Assembly (NCBI GenBank): GCA_013400115.1
Contig: VXBP01007152.1
Coordinates: forward strand, 186,001 to 250,000
Reading direction: 5' to 3'
Length of the DNA: 64,000 nucleotides
Source of the DNA: Rhinopomastus cyanomelas
Taxonomy: Eukaryota; Chordata; Aves; Bucerotiformes; Rhinopomastidae
Positions 36,301 through 48,677 of this stretch are shown here, piece after piece. Every line of letters begins with the position of its first letter. Positions within the stretch are counted from its first letter, which is position 1. The notes under the pieces were generated by a model. That model was not told the origin of the DNA, made no database searches, and worked only from the letters and a program-made list of their open reading frames with translations. Made by a program: the position numbers and the translations under genes.

Positions 36301-36558
36301 GATTGTGGATGACCCATCCCCGGAAGGGTTCAAGGCCAGGTTAGATCACAGAATCACAGAACATTAGGGATGGGAAGGGACCTCGAAAGATCATCTAGTC
36401 CAATCTCCCCACCACAGCAGGATCACCTAGACCAAGTCACATAGGAACATGGCGCATTGAGCAACCTGATCTAGTGGGAGAGAGGTGTTCTTTCCCTCAG
36501 CAATGGGGCTGGAACTAGATAATGTTCAAGGTCCCTTCCAGCCTAAACCATTCTATGA
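36301..36558 (+). mobile_element. Older CR1 copy interrupted by a younger CR1
   Basis: The left part ends CAAGGCCAGGTTAGAT (36346). The right part resumes GGCGCATTGAGCAACCTGAT (36451) and ends AACCATTCTATGATTTGC. Joined, they follow the 3' end of the same older CR1 subfamily as 5630-5742. The interruption is the minus-strand CR1 at 36347-36450. Confidence 0.85.
36347..36450 (-). mobile_element. Nested CR1 LINE 3'-end fragment
   Basis: The reversed terminus AGAATCACAGAACATTAGGG runs to GTCACATAGGAACAT, about 104 bp of the dominant family, inserted into an older plus-strand CR1. This dates the dominant family as younger than the host copy. Confidence 0.9.
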
Positions 36559-37286
36559 TTTGCTGTGTGAAAATAGCACCCAGTGGCTGTGCACAGCTGC
36601 AAGGACAAGCAATACCTGGAGTCCACACCTCCACCCAGAGATGTCCCAAGACCTCATTTGGAGGCAAAACAACTAAGCATCTCTTTTCCAATGGCCTCCT
36701 TGCTGATATCCGCTGCTTCACCAGCTTCATTTGGCTGCCACTGCACACTGGAATAATGATATTGGAGAATGGTCAAAAGAGACTCTAGCCATGCCCAGTC
36801 CAAGCTCAGCGGCACTGCAGCGATGGCTCCAATTATTTCCCCCAGATTCATTGTCACCAGTTAAAATGAAGCTCAGATTTACCTTCTCATGCAGGTTTAT
36901 GGGATCCTTCTGAACTTCCCCACTGTCATGATGGCATTTGACGTTCCAAGAGACATGAGCTCTTCCCTCTTGGCCCAGCTGTACTGCCAGCAACAGTCCA
37001 GCTGAAGGGATGCCCACGTTGGATGGCTACCAGACAGTGCACACACTGAGCTCAGCTATCTTTGAGCCTCTGCGCAGAGGAATCTGAAGGCAGATTTGAC
37101 ACCGTAATTTTTTTCACAACAAGCTGACATTGTTGACTATAAAGGCCAAGGAGAGGGAAGAACCTCTGCATTAGCCTCTTCAGTTGAAATCTGAACAGCC
37201 CATTTTCCAGGGTAACACTGGAGATAAACCCAAAGTCCAAGCCCAGCAGCAACCTACCACTCCACTAGACCTGGCCACTGCAAATA
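36559..37286. other. Unique intergenic sequence
   Basis: Nothing recognised. Confidence 0.4.
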
Positions 37287-37428
37287 GAATCATAGACTCA
37301 TAGAATCATTAGGGATTGGAAGGGACCTCAAAAGATCATCTAGTTCAATCCCCCTGCAACAGCAGGATCACCTAGACCAAGTTGCACAGGAACACATCCA
37401 GGCAGGTCTTATACCTCTCCAGTGAAAT
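37287..37428 (-). mobile_element. CR1 LINE 3'-end fragment
   Basis: The copy begins with three CR1 octamers (GAATCATAGACTCATAGAAT) then CATTAGGGATTGG, and runs to CTTATACCTCTCCAGTGAAA. About 140 bp. Confidence 0.92.
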
Positions 37429-37551
37429 CTCTTGCCACTGCTGCACGCCTGTGATTCGGGTTAAAAAACCCCACCAAAACCCCACCCAAAATCTTTTCCT
37501 GCATGCTTTCCATGAGCTGCACAAAGGTCTTGAGTGTCAAGCAAGTGTCTG

Positions 37552-37642
37552 GTGCAGGAGGACACGGGGTGCAGGAGGACACGGGGTGCAGGAGGACACG
37601 GGGTGCAGGAGGACACGGGGTGCAGGAGGACACGGGGTGCAG
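37552..37642 (+). repeat. 17-bp perfect tandem repeat, 5.3 copies
   Basis: The unit GTGCAGGAGGACACGGG starts at 37552, 37569, 37586, 37603 and 37620, with a partial sixth copy at 37637. All five full copies are identical, which suggests recent expansion and likely length polymorphism. Since 17 is not a multiple of three, different frames read the same peptide in turn; there is no sign it is coding. Confidence 0.97.
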
Positions 37643-39290
37643 TTCCTTTCTTTGTCTCAGCAGAACCACACGGGTTTCCTTCTCAAAGGACAGAAAGCCT
37701 AGATGCTATTTCTGCCTCCTCACGGATCTTGCCACAAGGACTCTCCCTACTACCTTTCCCAGAGGGGAGAGGAGTTGCCTTCATTTCTAAATTTAGCTTT
37801 AATGAGCGCGAAATGAACAAGGTAGCAGGGGAACCTAATCTGGTTAGCAGAGCAGCAGCAGCAAGCTCAAGATGTTTGCTTACAGTGCTGGATTTTGATT
37901 TCTTGTGCTGAACCCACAGGAGTGCTGGAAGGAATCAAGGCTCTTGAAAATGCAGTGGTTTTTCTGGATTCACAGCCGAGTACGAATTAGGCAGGTAGTC
38001 CTTCCTGCCAGCGATGACAGCAGAGCTGTATTTGGCCTTGGGCAAACACACATGCCTGCTGACTTTGCTGCACGGATGGTGTTTATGAAGAGAGAAACAG
38101 CACAGGCTGGAATATGTAAAGTTCTGTGCAAAATCAGCCACTTGCCACAGCTCGCAGATGTACTTCACTCCTTACATGCAGCCTCTGCTATCAGCCCTAC
38201 TCCTTGGTCTGAGGGTGTCTGGGTTGTCCTTCTCCTCCAGTCCTGGGGCACTACAGAACTCTCTTCATTTAAGTTTTAGGCAAAAGTATTTGCTGCATTT
38301 ATTCCGCTCCAAGACCAACACTAGCAACACATCTCAGCTTGCTCCAAACCCAATTCCCTGAGTCTCTGCTGGTCCCTTTGGTCCTGACTTGCCTCATTCT
38401 TTGCACCGCTCACAGCCCCAACGAAGCTGCTGCTGAACTCAGCTAAGCTGAGCCCTATGGATCTATACAACATCTAAAGGGGTAGGACACCCCACCTGGC
38501 TTTTGCAGCTGGGATCTGGGATTCATGTGAAACCTTTTGTCCGAGGACCCACTCAACAAACCTTTCAAATGCAGTTTCCTTGGTCCATTGCTGGGAAGCA
38601 GCTCCCAAGGCCAAAATAAAAATGAAATAACAATAGGGCACCACTGCAACTGAAGAGCTTCACTGCCCAAAAGCACAAAGAACAACAGGTACTGGAAGAT
38701 AAATCATTCAGACTCTGCTGCAGGGCATTTTAAGCCAGGACTCCAGAACTAGCACCTGGCACTTGTCAGAAACGGCAGAGGATGGCTCATAATCATAAAT
38801 GATCAAGGCACTTCCTTTGGTCTCATATGAAAGCTGTGACTATCTTCAAAAACAATAAATTCCACTAGTCCTGTGCAGATGCCACCACCTTCTGCAGAGT
38901 CTCAGGGCTTCCTTGCAGGTCTTTGGACCAGACACATACAAAGGGTGCACAGACTGAACTTCAAAAGCATCTCTGCACCCACAACTTCTGGTGAAGTCAT
39001 CTGAGGAGGCTGTACTGCTCTGAATCCTTTCCTAATTAGATCAGCAGTTTCATCACCTCCTGAGAGATCTGGTAACTTCTCTGGCTCTTAAAGGAATTCC
39101 GTATTAAAAGCAGAGATCTGACAGTTAAGAGCCTCCTCAAACACAGAAATACATGCAGAGGCAATAAAGACCTTCCCCTCCCCACCCTAAATAGTCTTGG
39201 GTGATGGCAGCTAGAGAAACAGCACTTCTTTTCCATGCAAAGGGCTCTTAGCAGCAATCGAACCCCTTTTCCTGGGTTTGCTTATTTATA
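37643..39290. other. Unique intergenic sequence
   Basis: No gene or repeat is recognised. Frames of about 125 codons around 37534-38279 run out of the tandem repeat or into featureless sequence. Confidence 0.4.
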
Positions 39291-39450
39291 ATCACAGAAC
39301 ATTAGGGATGGAAGGGACCTCAAAAGATCATCCAGTCCCGTCCCCCTGCCACAGCAGGATCACCTAGACCAAGTCACACAGGAACACATCCAGGTGGGTT
39401 TTAAATGTCTCCAGAGAAGGAGACTCCACAACCCCCCTGGGCAGCCTGTA
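39291..39450 (-). mobile_element. CR1 LINE 3'-end fragment
   Basis: The reversed terminus ATCACAGAACATTAGGGATG runs to CAACCCCCCTGGGCAGCCTG. About 160 bp of the dominant family. Confidence 0.92.
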
Positions 39451-40064
39451 CAACACAGAAGACATCAACAACAACAAGCTCAGTCATTGTCTCACTTGGA
39501 TTTCAGCTCTTCCAGGGCTGCGACCACACATTTGCGGATGAAGAAACAGGTAATAAGAGCTTAATTTCTTACTAACTTCTCTGGGCTTGTTTCCAGGGGA
39601 TGAAGGAAATATAAATTAATTTTATACACATATTTCAAGGGATGAATGAAAGCAGGAAGCACCATCAATTATTCAATCAAGCACAGAGGCCGCAAACCAC
39701 ACAGAGGCGTGTGAGCAAATGGCTCATGTGAGCATCGGGGTCAGTTATCCCCCCAGATATGATATTTCAGCAGCATATAAATTAATACAAAAGGATGGAT
39801 TCACGTCTGGATGCTCTCACAGTTGCCTGGTGCTATGCAGGAACTGCATGTTTATTTATCATTGGGGTGAGGGTTCACTGGTATGAGTGGGCATAAAGAT
39901 GTTGCAGGATCTGTGGCTTGTAGCTTTTCCGGGGTGATAGGACAAAGAAACAAGGCAGCACCATTATTATTGTTTCTGCTAAATAGGAATCATAATAAGT
40001 TAAGCCTTAAGGAAACCAGGGCAAGTGGAAGTGCATAAAGGACTGAGAAATGAATCCTGTTTTC
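39451..40064. other. Unique AT-rich interval
   Basis: 39570-39850 has AAATATAAATTAATTTTATA and AGCATATAAATTAATAC motifs; possible regulatory sequence. No gene. Confidence 0.4.
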
Positions 40065-40137
40065 ACAGAATCACAGAACATTAGGGATTGACAGGAACTT
40101 TGAAAGATCATCTTGTCCAATCCCCCTGCCACAGGCA
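40065..40137 (-). mobile_element. CR1 LINE 3'-end fragment
   Basis: The reversed terminus CACAGAATCACAGAACATTA runs to CCCCCTGCCACAGGCAG. It is about 70 bp and directly abuts the next CR1. Confidence 0.87.
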
Positions 40138-40381
40138 GAGTATCACACTATCACAGTAATGATAAGGTCGGAAAAGTCCTTAAAGATCATCCAGTCCAAC
40201 CAAAATCCAAATAAACCCAGTAATCCTAACATCTAACATCTAAATCAGGCCACTCAGCACCTCATCCAGCCTAACCCCGAACACCTCCAGGGATGGTGAC
40301 TCAACCACCTCTGTGGGCAGCCCATTCCAAAACCAGATCACTCTTTCAGTGAAAAATCTTTTCCTAATGTCAAGTCTAAAC
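40138..40381 (-). mobile_element. CR1 LINE 3' portion, third subfamily
   Basis: The reversed end ATCACACTATCACAGTAATG with AAGGTCGGAAAAGTCC is the same subfamily as the copy at 18344. The sequence runs through AACACCTCCAGGGATGGTGA to CTTTTCCTAATGTCAAG and breaks at the head-to-head junction with the next element. Confidence 0.93.
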
Positions 40382-41130
40382 AAGACCAGGTACCTGTACA
40401 GGTTGGGCACTGACCTGTTGGAGAGCAGTGTAGGAGAGAGGGACCTGGGGGTCCTGGTGGACAGCAGGATGACCAGGAGCCAGCAGTGTGCTTTTGTGGC
40501 CAAGATGGCCAACAGCATCCTGGGGTGGATCTGAAGCAGGGTAGTTAGCAGAACAAGAGAGGTTCTTCTCCCTCTCCACTCAGTGCTGGTGAGACCACAT
40601 CTGGAGTATTGTGTCCAGTTCTGGGCCCCTCAGTTCAAGAGGGATGTGGAGCTGCTGGAGAGAGTCCAGTGTAGAGCAATGGATGTAGAGCAATGAGGAT
40701 GATGAAGGAAGTGGAGCAACTCCCTGATGAGGAGAGGCTGAGGGAGCTGGGTCTCTTTAGCTTGGAGAAGAGGAGACTGAGGGGTGACCTGATCAATGTT
40801 TGTAAATGTGTGAGGGGTGGGTGTCTGGAGGATGGAGCCAGGCTCTTCTCAATGTCATCTAGTGATAGGACATGGGGTAATAGGTGTGAGTTGGAACATA
40901 GGAAGTTCCATATAAATATCAGAAGGAACTTCTCAGTGACGGTGACAGCATTTGAAGGGGCTGCCCAGGGGATTGTGAAGTCTCCTTCCCTGGAGACAAA
41001 TATTTAAAACCTACCTGGACACATTCCTGTACAATTTGATCTGGGTGGTCCTGCTCTGGCAGGAGGAATGGATGAGAGGATCTTTTGAGGCCCCTTCTCA
41101 ATCTCTAATGTTCTGTGATTCTGTGAACCT
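40382..41130 (+). mobile_element. CR1 LINE, about 750 bp 3' portion
   Basis: This is the longest plus-strand CR1 of the dominant family here. It encodes ORF2 pieces YRLGTDLLESSVGERDLGVL, QQCAFVAKMANSILGWI and LRELGLFSLEKRRLRGDLIN, and ends AATGTTCTGTGATTCTGTGA. A short tandem duplication of GTAGAGCAATG occurs at 40671-40696. Stops and frameshifts make it inactive. Confidence 0.95.
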
Positions 41131-42154
41131 GTGGCTTTGTTCAGCCTGAGCTGGAAGAGAACGGAGCTGCTCAGGATTTTGATGTGGTGTTGGGGTTTTC
41201 TGGTTCGTTTTAAGCTGTTGCTCCACAGAGTGCCTCCACGAAGTCCCAGCAGATTCACAATAAACAAAAGCTACTTCCGAAAGCTGCTTGGCATCCTTGT
41301 TTAAATAACCACTCTCACTCTCAATTGTCTTGTTTTTCCTCAGGGTTGTCATAGAGAGGAAGATATTGATGAGTTAATGGTATACCAGGGAGTACAGATG
41401 AGAGTGAGTGTGAAATCATCTGCTCTGTTCTTGAAAGCATTTATTTCTGACCTGTTCCTCCAGCGTGTGCAGCCACAGCATCTCTCTGTTCTTTTGTGTC
41501 AGTTTGGGCACCGGGAAGAGCATCCTGCAGTGGAGACGGTGCACAGACACAGGTTAATGCTGCACTGCCTGGGACTGGAGGAGTATCTGTCACGTTTAAT
41601 GCACCCCAAGAAAGCAGACACCTTGTAGCAGGGAAGTCAATAGGTTGTTTAGTTTCACTGAGCTTCTCCAAGGCAAAAACTCATTTTCACCTCTCTAAGG
41701 GAAGGAAAGGTCTTCGATATCAGCACATTAGATCTTCAGAATGTCCCATCAGCACACAGGCTGCTGTAAGGGTCGCTGGCTTTTAAGAGACGTGTCTTAT
41801 TGAAATCAGCAAGGTCTTTTCTCTCCCTCACACAAGGAGGATGTTGAATGGAAGCAGGCAGCACCTTCTGAGGCAGTTTCCTGCAGACACAATCCCAAAC
41901 TTTCCTTCCCGGTGCATTCTGGTTTTGTTTGCATTTAACTAGAAAACAGAGGGAGGTCAAAGATGAACCATGCCAGGTCAGGCTGCTCTCAAGTTTCAAC
42001 CATCAAAAGACTTCCTCAGCAGAAGTGGCAGTACAAAACATCCATTTCAGTAGGTGGATCAAGAGCCATCTACAAACCACAGCCCTTCTAGAAGGTAAAA
42101 ACACTGCTGAAGGCTTTTCTGTAGATATTTTTTGCTGCCCCTGTTGAAATATCC
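41131..42154. other. Unique intergenic sequence
   Basis: Nothing recognised. Confidence 0.4.
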
Positions 42155-42445
42155 TGCTCTGAGCCAGGTTCTTCTTAATGTCATCCAGTGATAGGACAAG
42201 GAGCTGGAACATAGGAGGTTCTACGTTAGTATCAGAAGGAACTTCTTCCCAGTGGAGGTGACAGAGCACTGGAACAGGCTGCCCAGGGTGGTTGTGGAGT
42301 CTCCTTCAGTGGAGATGTTTAAGACCCACCTGGATGTGTTCCTGAGTGACTTGGTCTAGGGGATCCTGCTGTGGGAGGGGGATTGGACTAGATGATCTCT
42401 CGAGGTCCACTCCAGTCCCTAATGTTCTGTGATTCTGCGATCCTG
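42155..42445 (+). mobile_element. CR1 LINE 3' portion
   Basis: The plus strand runs from TGAGCCAGGTTCTTCTTAAT through AGAAGGAACTTCTTCCCAGT to CCCTAATGTTCTGTGATTCT. About 290 bp of the dominant family. A stretch before GAGCTGGAAC is missing compared with siblings. Confidence 0.93.
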
Positions 42446-43541
42446 GACCCACACACACCAGTCCTATTCCGACGTCTCTGGCAATTACTCCGTTCTCACC
42501 CGGAGGCAGCCCTGCCAGCAGAGTCGCTCTGGTTGCAGCACTTCATTAACTAAACCTGCCAGTAACTGATGCACCCTTGGATTCTCTTGCATTTCCACTG
42601 TCATATGGGCTGCTCTGCTCAAACAAGACTCTAAAATCCTGACTTGTTTTGTCTCCCCTGGCTTTCAAATACCCTCGTATTCCCATTTGCAGCCCTGCAG
42701 AGGGGAACACATGCAAAAACAAACAGACATGTGTTTTGCAGGCACCTTCACCCCCTTCTAACTGCAGCCCCCAAAAGGCTGCTGCTGTACTTGTTCCTGA
42801 AGCCTCAGCCCAAGTGATAACAGCATTTAAATACAGCTACAAGAACACCAGGCAGCTCATTCCAGCGATGGCAACAACAGAGGGGGAAAGAGAAGGGAGG
42901 TGGAGAGGACTCAGCTCAAATAATATTTGCTGAAAAGACAATCTCAAATGTTATTAACCTGATTCTCCTCTGCCATCAAAAATTACACCGTGGTGTCTCT
43001 GGTTCAACGAGAATCAGACCCTGAAAGGTAACAAGATCCTTTCTGTTAACAAGCCCATAAACTAATGGCTCTTGAAAAACTCAACACACTGGGCTTTATG
43101 ACCCGCAGTGAAAACAGATTAGACATGATGCAAGGGCAAAGAGAGTCCCCTCAAAGCTCATCTTCAGCTGCAAAGGGCATCCCTGTGACGAGCAGGCACT
43201 GGCTTGCAGCTGGGTGCTCTCTTCTGCATCTCCACGTGCGTTCGTGGTTTGGCAGCACGTTGACAAAAGTGGGGAGAAAAGAATCCAAAACGATAAAAGA
43301 AATGCCTTTTCAGCCGTGGCTGGGTTGTGTTCTGACTTCTGGCTTAATCCAGCAACCTGGATGTCTCTGAGGTTGATCTGCTCCTTTCCCAAGGCCTTTA
43401 GAAGCTGTGTGGGCGTTAGCACTGGGTGAGCACCGATTTCAGAGGGGAATTAGTACCTGCTCTTAATGGAGCACACAGGCTTTGAGTACCTCCAAGGTCT
43501 CCAGGATTTCAGGTAAATGGCTTCTTTCTTAATCCAAGGGG
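42446..43541. other. Unique intergenic sequence
   Basis: Nothing recognised. Confidence 0.4.
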
Positions 43542-43995
43542 AATCATAGAATCATTAGGAATTGGAAGGGACCTCGAAAGAGCATCCGGTTCAATCCCCT
43601 AACACAGCAGGATCACCTAGACCAAGTCATAAAAGGAACACATCCAGGCGGGTCTTAAACATCTCCACATAAGGAGACTCCACAGCTCCCCTGGGAAGCC
43701 TGTTCCAGTGCTCTGCCATCCTCACTGTGAAGAACTTCCTTCTCACACTTATGTGGAACCTCCTATGTTCCAGCCCCTTGTCCTATCATTAGAGGAAATT
43801 GAGAAGAGCCTGGTTCCATCCTCCTGACACCCACCCTTTACATATGTATAGACATTAATGAGGTCACCCCTCAGTTTCCTCTTTTCCAAGCTGAAGAGAC
43901 CCAGCTCCCTCAGCCTCTCCTCACAAGGGAGTTGCTGCACTTCCTTCATCACCCTCGTTGCTCTATGCTGGACTCCCTCCTGCAGGGGAGCATTC
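43542..43995 (-). mobile_element. CR1 LINE, about 455 bp 3' portion
   Basis: The reversed terminus GAATCATAGAATCATTAGGA is followed by the full C-terminal ORF2 region. On the minus strand MMKEVQQLPCEERLRELGLF and SLEKRKLRGDLINVYTYV are kept. Truncated near 43995. Confidence 0.94.
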
Positions 43996-46017
43996 AGTGC
44001 CCTCTAAGGGCTGCTACAATCTCATCATCATATCGATCATTGGTATCACCAGTCCATCTCCTCTTGCACGTGAAGAGAGAGCTGGAGAGCTTGCAGGAAA
44101 ACCAGAAGCCATCCGTAAGAGAAAAGCAGGATGAGGTTCTGCTCCACCCTGAGAATTTCTTCTCCTCCTGAATTACTGAGGCTGAATTTGCCCAATTTCT
44201 GCACTTGTCTGCTGGAAGCAGCCTGCAGACCCCTGTTCTTTTTGTGCAAGCCACCCTGCAGTGTTTTGGGGCACATTCCCTCCTCATTGCCATCTTGACT
44301 CCATCTGAGAATGAGATAAAAGTGGAAATTTTCCTGACTTGTTGTATAATGAGACCATTTTGATTCTTTCTGGCCATCTCCTAAAGGTGAAAATGAGACC
44401 TCTGATGAGCATCATCACCATCACCCTAGGCTCAAGGCTTTTAATGAAAACCTGAAATTCCTTCTATTTAAGGCCAAGGAGGTGACTAATGGACTAAACA
44501 GCCCGAGAGGTGGAGGAATTGCTCTGCTGAAAAGTGTTGTGGCAGCCAGCAAGGTCCGTGTGCTGAGCTAACGTTCATGACAACCAGCAAACCCTGTGGA
44601 CCTCAAACAGGGCAGAAACTCCCCTGATCTGCTCTTTGTGCTTCTCACACTGCTCTTCCCTATTTAAAAGGCAGTGAAAACACCAGAATTCTTTCATCTT
44701 CATTGATTATCACCTGTAAAATAAGAATCATCCTAGTGAGCCCTCTGTATTCTGAAAAACACAGGCTATAGCTATGTGGTCTTTTGCTGCCTGTGCACGA
44801 AGGCAGTGGGAAATGGGCAAGCCCTGCCCCCTGAAACAGTGGTCCCAGTATGAGGGTAAGCCCAGCTCAAGCACCGCGCTGGCAGGGTAGAGCTGGCAGC
44901 ATCTTCCCATCCCCTGCCGGGAGCACCAAGGGGGAGATGCAAATTTGCAAGAGAACAGACACAAAGCCAATCTGAAAACGAACATCAGCCTCAAGCTAAC
45001 AAGAAAAAGCACCAGTGGCTTTGATTTTTAAATACGTTAGTTCTTCTCTCAGAGGCTGGATCAATGGAAAAGGAGTAATGGACAACCCTTTAGTTGCTCG
45101 AGGGTAGGGTTTATCCTTGTGCTGTCCTGCAAGAGCACGGCCAGCTGCCGGGTGACGGTGCTTCACTCACAGCAGCCCCCGTGTCACAGGGAAGCACCAA
45201 GCTGGTCATGTACTGTGAAAACTACCAGAAGTTCTATCTGCACTTGTGTGTCGAACGAGAACAAAACCCACTGAATTTCAAAACGTCCACAGATGCATCC
45301 CGCTAAGTAGGAGAGATTGCTTGAAGGCAATGAAAACATTTCCTTTTGACACAAGTCCAAATACTCACGCTTGGCTGGAACGCTGATGTGCTGACGGCAC
45401 TCGGGCTACAGCTTCCCAGAGACAACTCTGAGTGATCCAGCTCCAGCAAGGCAAACCCATCAGATCTTGTTTGAATAAAAAGACACTGAAATGGGGATGT
45501 TCCTGCAAAAAGCCATCATTTTATGAACATCTTTTCCTGGTGAGGAATATTTGGATTGGCTGCGTTTGGCATTTGTGTGGAAGGACAACAGCTACATCAT
45601 CAAGGAGTTGAAATCCACCACATTGCAGAAGAAGTACCTGCCAGGGACTAAGATTCCTGCTCGTGCAGATGAAGGTTGACTCATAACACCAAGGAAGGTC
45701 TTGATGTGCAAAACCGCTTCCTATCAGGCTGAAGAGGTGGGTCACTCTTCCCTCTGTCCCTCATTCATCAGCCTCCATCTGTTGTGTTGATCACAGAATT
45801 TCTGTTGTCAGATTTGGCAGAGAATTTGTCTCAGCTCCAGTGTCCTGAGGTGCTGCTGCAGCAGCGCTCACAGATAACGGCATCACCTGGGAACAGGCTG
45901 AGCCCTTTTCTTCTGCTCTGGACAAAAGCAGCCTACAGGAGGTGCCCGTGTTGACTGAGGTCCACGCACACATCTTCTTGCTGCTTCCATGACTCAGAAT
46001 ATCCTTTGTTACACAGG
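43996..46017. other. Unique intergenic sequence
   Basis: No gene or repeat is recognised in about 2 kb. Confidence 0.4.
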
Positions 46018-46458
46018 CACAGAACATCAGGGATTGGAAGGGACCTTGAAAGATCTAGTCCAATCCCCCTGCCACAGCAGGATCACCTAGACCAAGTCAC
46101 ACAGGAACACATCCAGGCAGGTCTTAAACATCTCCAGAGAAGGAGACTCCACAACCTCCCTGGCCAGTCCCTTCCAAAGCTCTGCCACCCTCACTGGGAA
46201 AGAAGCTCCTTCTCATAGTTATGTGAAACCTCCTATGTTCCAGCTCGCACCCATTGCCCCTTGTTCTGTCACTAGATGACATTGAGTCTGTCACTAGATG
46301 ACATTGAGAAGAGCCTGGCTCCACCCTCCTGACACCCACCCCTCACGTATTTATAGACATTAAAGAGGTCACCCCTCAGTCTCCTCCATGCTCAAGAGAC
46401 CCAGCTCCCTCAGCCTTTCCTCATAAGGGATGTGTTCCACCTCCTCCATCAGAAGGGA
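46018..46458 (-). mobile_element. CR1 LINE, about 440 bp 3' portion
   Basis: The reversed terminus GCACAGAACATCAGGGATTG is followed by the C-terminal ORF2 region, with a minus-strand RGNGCELEHRRFHITMRRSF motif. It contains a perfect 22-bp internal tandem duplication at 46265-46308, not seen in the other copies. Confidence 0.94.
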
Positions 46459-48677
46459 GCTCATTTGGAAACAGAGTGGGGAGGAAGCGATGATGACCTA
46501 TAGTTCCATGATAATGGAATGGAAGGCATTGTTCTGAAGGCCTCTGGGCATCTGCAAAATGCATACGTGCCCACACCATTTGTCTCGGCGTTCAGGGCGC
46601 AGGAACACAAGTCAGTGTGTGATTTTCAGGTCACATGTGCTGTTTAAAAGCAGGATTTGAGAGAGTAACCTTCAGGCTTATAGCCTGCTGAAAAGTACCC
46701 ATCTGATATCACTACCTCATGCCGGCCACACGAGCCAGGATCTGTCCCTCTAGAGCTGAGAGACTGGCAGCAGGAGGTGTAAACGGCAAAAGTCCTGGAC
46801 GGTCAGGCAGCTGCTTCTTGCAGAACAGCCCTGTTTTCCTCATAACCTCTGTGGATTTGCAGTGAGGAGCCAGAATGGCTCAGGGTTCACCAGCTATCTG
46901 AAGAGAAGCAGTTCCTGGTCTTACAAGGCACAACCCCATGCTGTGGTCTGGCCCGTGTTTGCTGCAGAAGTGATGGAAAAACAAGGACAAGGAATAGATA
47001 ATAACCTGTGATCTGTCTGTCTTCCCCGACTGGCTAAGCAGGGCTCTTCAGACAAAGTTTGCCCTACAAAAGTGCAACAGCTCTAAGGAGATGTTTTATC
47101 CTTCCAACATCCTCCACCAACAGACCACTCTGCGTGACTCTTAACACCAGTCAGTGTGGCCATCCTAGGGCATGCTCTGGTAGCCATCAAAGGCACACTG
47201 GAATACAAAACTAAAACAAATTATTTCAAGCCCTAACAACTACTTCAGGCTCAGAGGCACCAAAGAAATCACTCGAGGCTCCAGGAGCTGAGCAGACATG
47301 GTGCAGAGCCAAGAACTTTTGAAAAGCACATTCCACGACACAAAACAACCTCCTCAGCTTGGAGCTCCCAGAACTTCATCAGCCACTGTCACCTTACAGT
47401 GAGCCCAAGCTGGCCCTGGGAAGGCTCCTGGGACCCACACCATAACACCAAGACTTACCCAAGGTCCAGGGACAGCAGAAGGAGCTGCATCAGAGAAGGC
47501 TGAAGGTGTCGGACAAACCTGATGTGGCCCATCTGTGAGCCCCTTTTAATTAGAGCAGGGCTCTCAGCACAGCCACACACACAGCCCCGCTGCTGCTCAT
47601 TAGGGAGGGCTGAGCATTGACACATTAACCTCCCAGTCTCAAAACATTAACTTTACCAGGTGTAATATCTTCTAGGTGACATAAAGGTTAATAATCTGCA
47701 TCCACAACAGAACCCAGCTCGGTAAATACCCAATTAACCAAGTTCTGCCAGAGGCAGCGGCAAAACACAAGGTCTAGGATGGCTGAAGGGAGGCCCCAGA
47801 AAGCTGGGTGTGATGTGTGCTGGTGAGGTCAGTGGGGAACCTGTAAGGAACAGCCCTTGGAGCGTGCAAGAGTGATGTCCCCGGTGGCTCCAACACCAGT
47901 GAGAGCAACGGAACACAGTAAAGTGAAGCACACAGAAGATTCTCTGCTATCAGCAGTTAGCAAAACATCTTTCCTAGCTTCCTCCATCCCTCCCTCCCTC
48001 CGTCCGTCCTCCCAAGCATCTGTTGCTCGACAGAGACTTCAGAACAGCAGTGTGAGGCAGAACGGCAGCTCTTTCCTCCTAACTTCTAATCTTTGCTTTG
48101 CCCTTCGCCTTCCCGACGAGGGAACTGGAACAGGGACGGGTAAACAAATGGAGCAAGCGAGGAGCAACTGAATATTCCGCTCAGCTTGACTGTGGTTGCC
48201 TCATTTAGCACCGTCCTGCAGAAGCTTGGGGGAAAAGAAATAAATCCTTCCCATTCAACAGATTCGAGGAACAATGGGTCAGGAAAGTTCTTCCTTTATT
48301 CTGGCCACGGCAGCAGCTAGAACTAGCGGAAACGGGTATCGCCGTGTTCTCATGAAAGCGCCACTCTGCTGGCCTGACCCCGGGCTCTGGGCGCTTTGAT
48401 GGAGATGAAGGGAGAAGCTTCTGCAGCTCTTGGAGCACAAACAGCTGCAGGGGCTCAGGGTGCTGGGCAGGGCTCAGCCACGGCACCGAGCTGCTGCTAT
48501 TTTAGCCAAAGAGGCCTTTTTTTCCACCCTCCACAGCTGAACTGACACAAAGAGTGACAGGCACACTCGTCATCAACGAGACATCAACCAGGCATTTTCC
48601 GCAACTGCTCAACTCACGTTCCCTCTGAGCTTCTCTTCGTCTTACTGGTGTTCAAGAATCATCATCACTCCCAGTGT
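46459..48677. other. Unique intergenic sequence
   Basis: No gene is recognised. A CCCT/CCGT-type simple repeat lies at 47984-48012. Confidence 0.4.

Noticed and set aside
37552..37642. Possible CRISPR-like array
   Set aside because: The repeats are directly tandem with no spacers, in a vertebrate genome; it is a minisatellite.
40313..40534. 73-codon frame that looks like a partial CR1 polyprotein
   Set aside because: It is a chimera of antisense CR1 (left) and sense ORF2 (right) across a head-to-head junction, not a gene.
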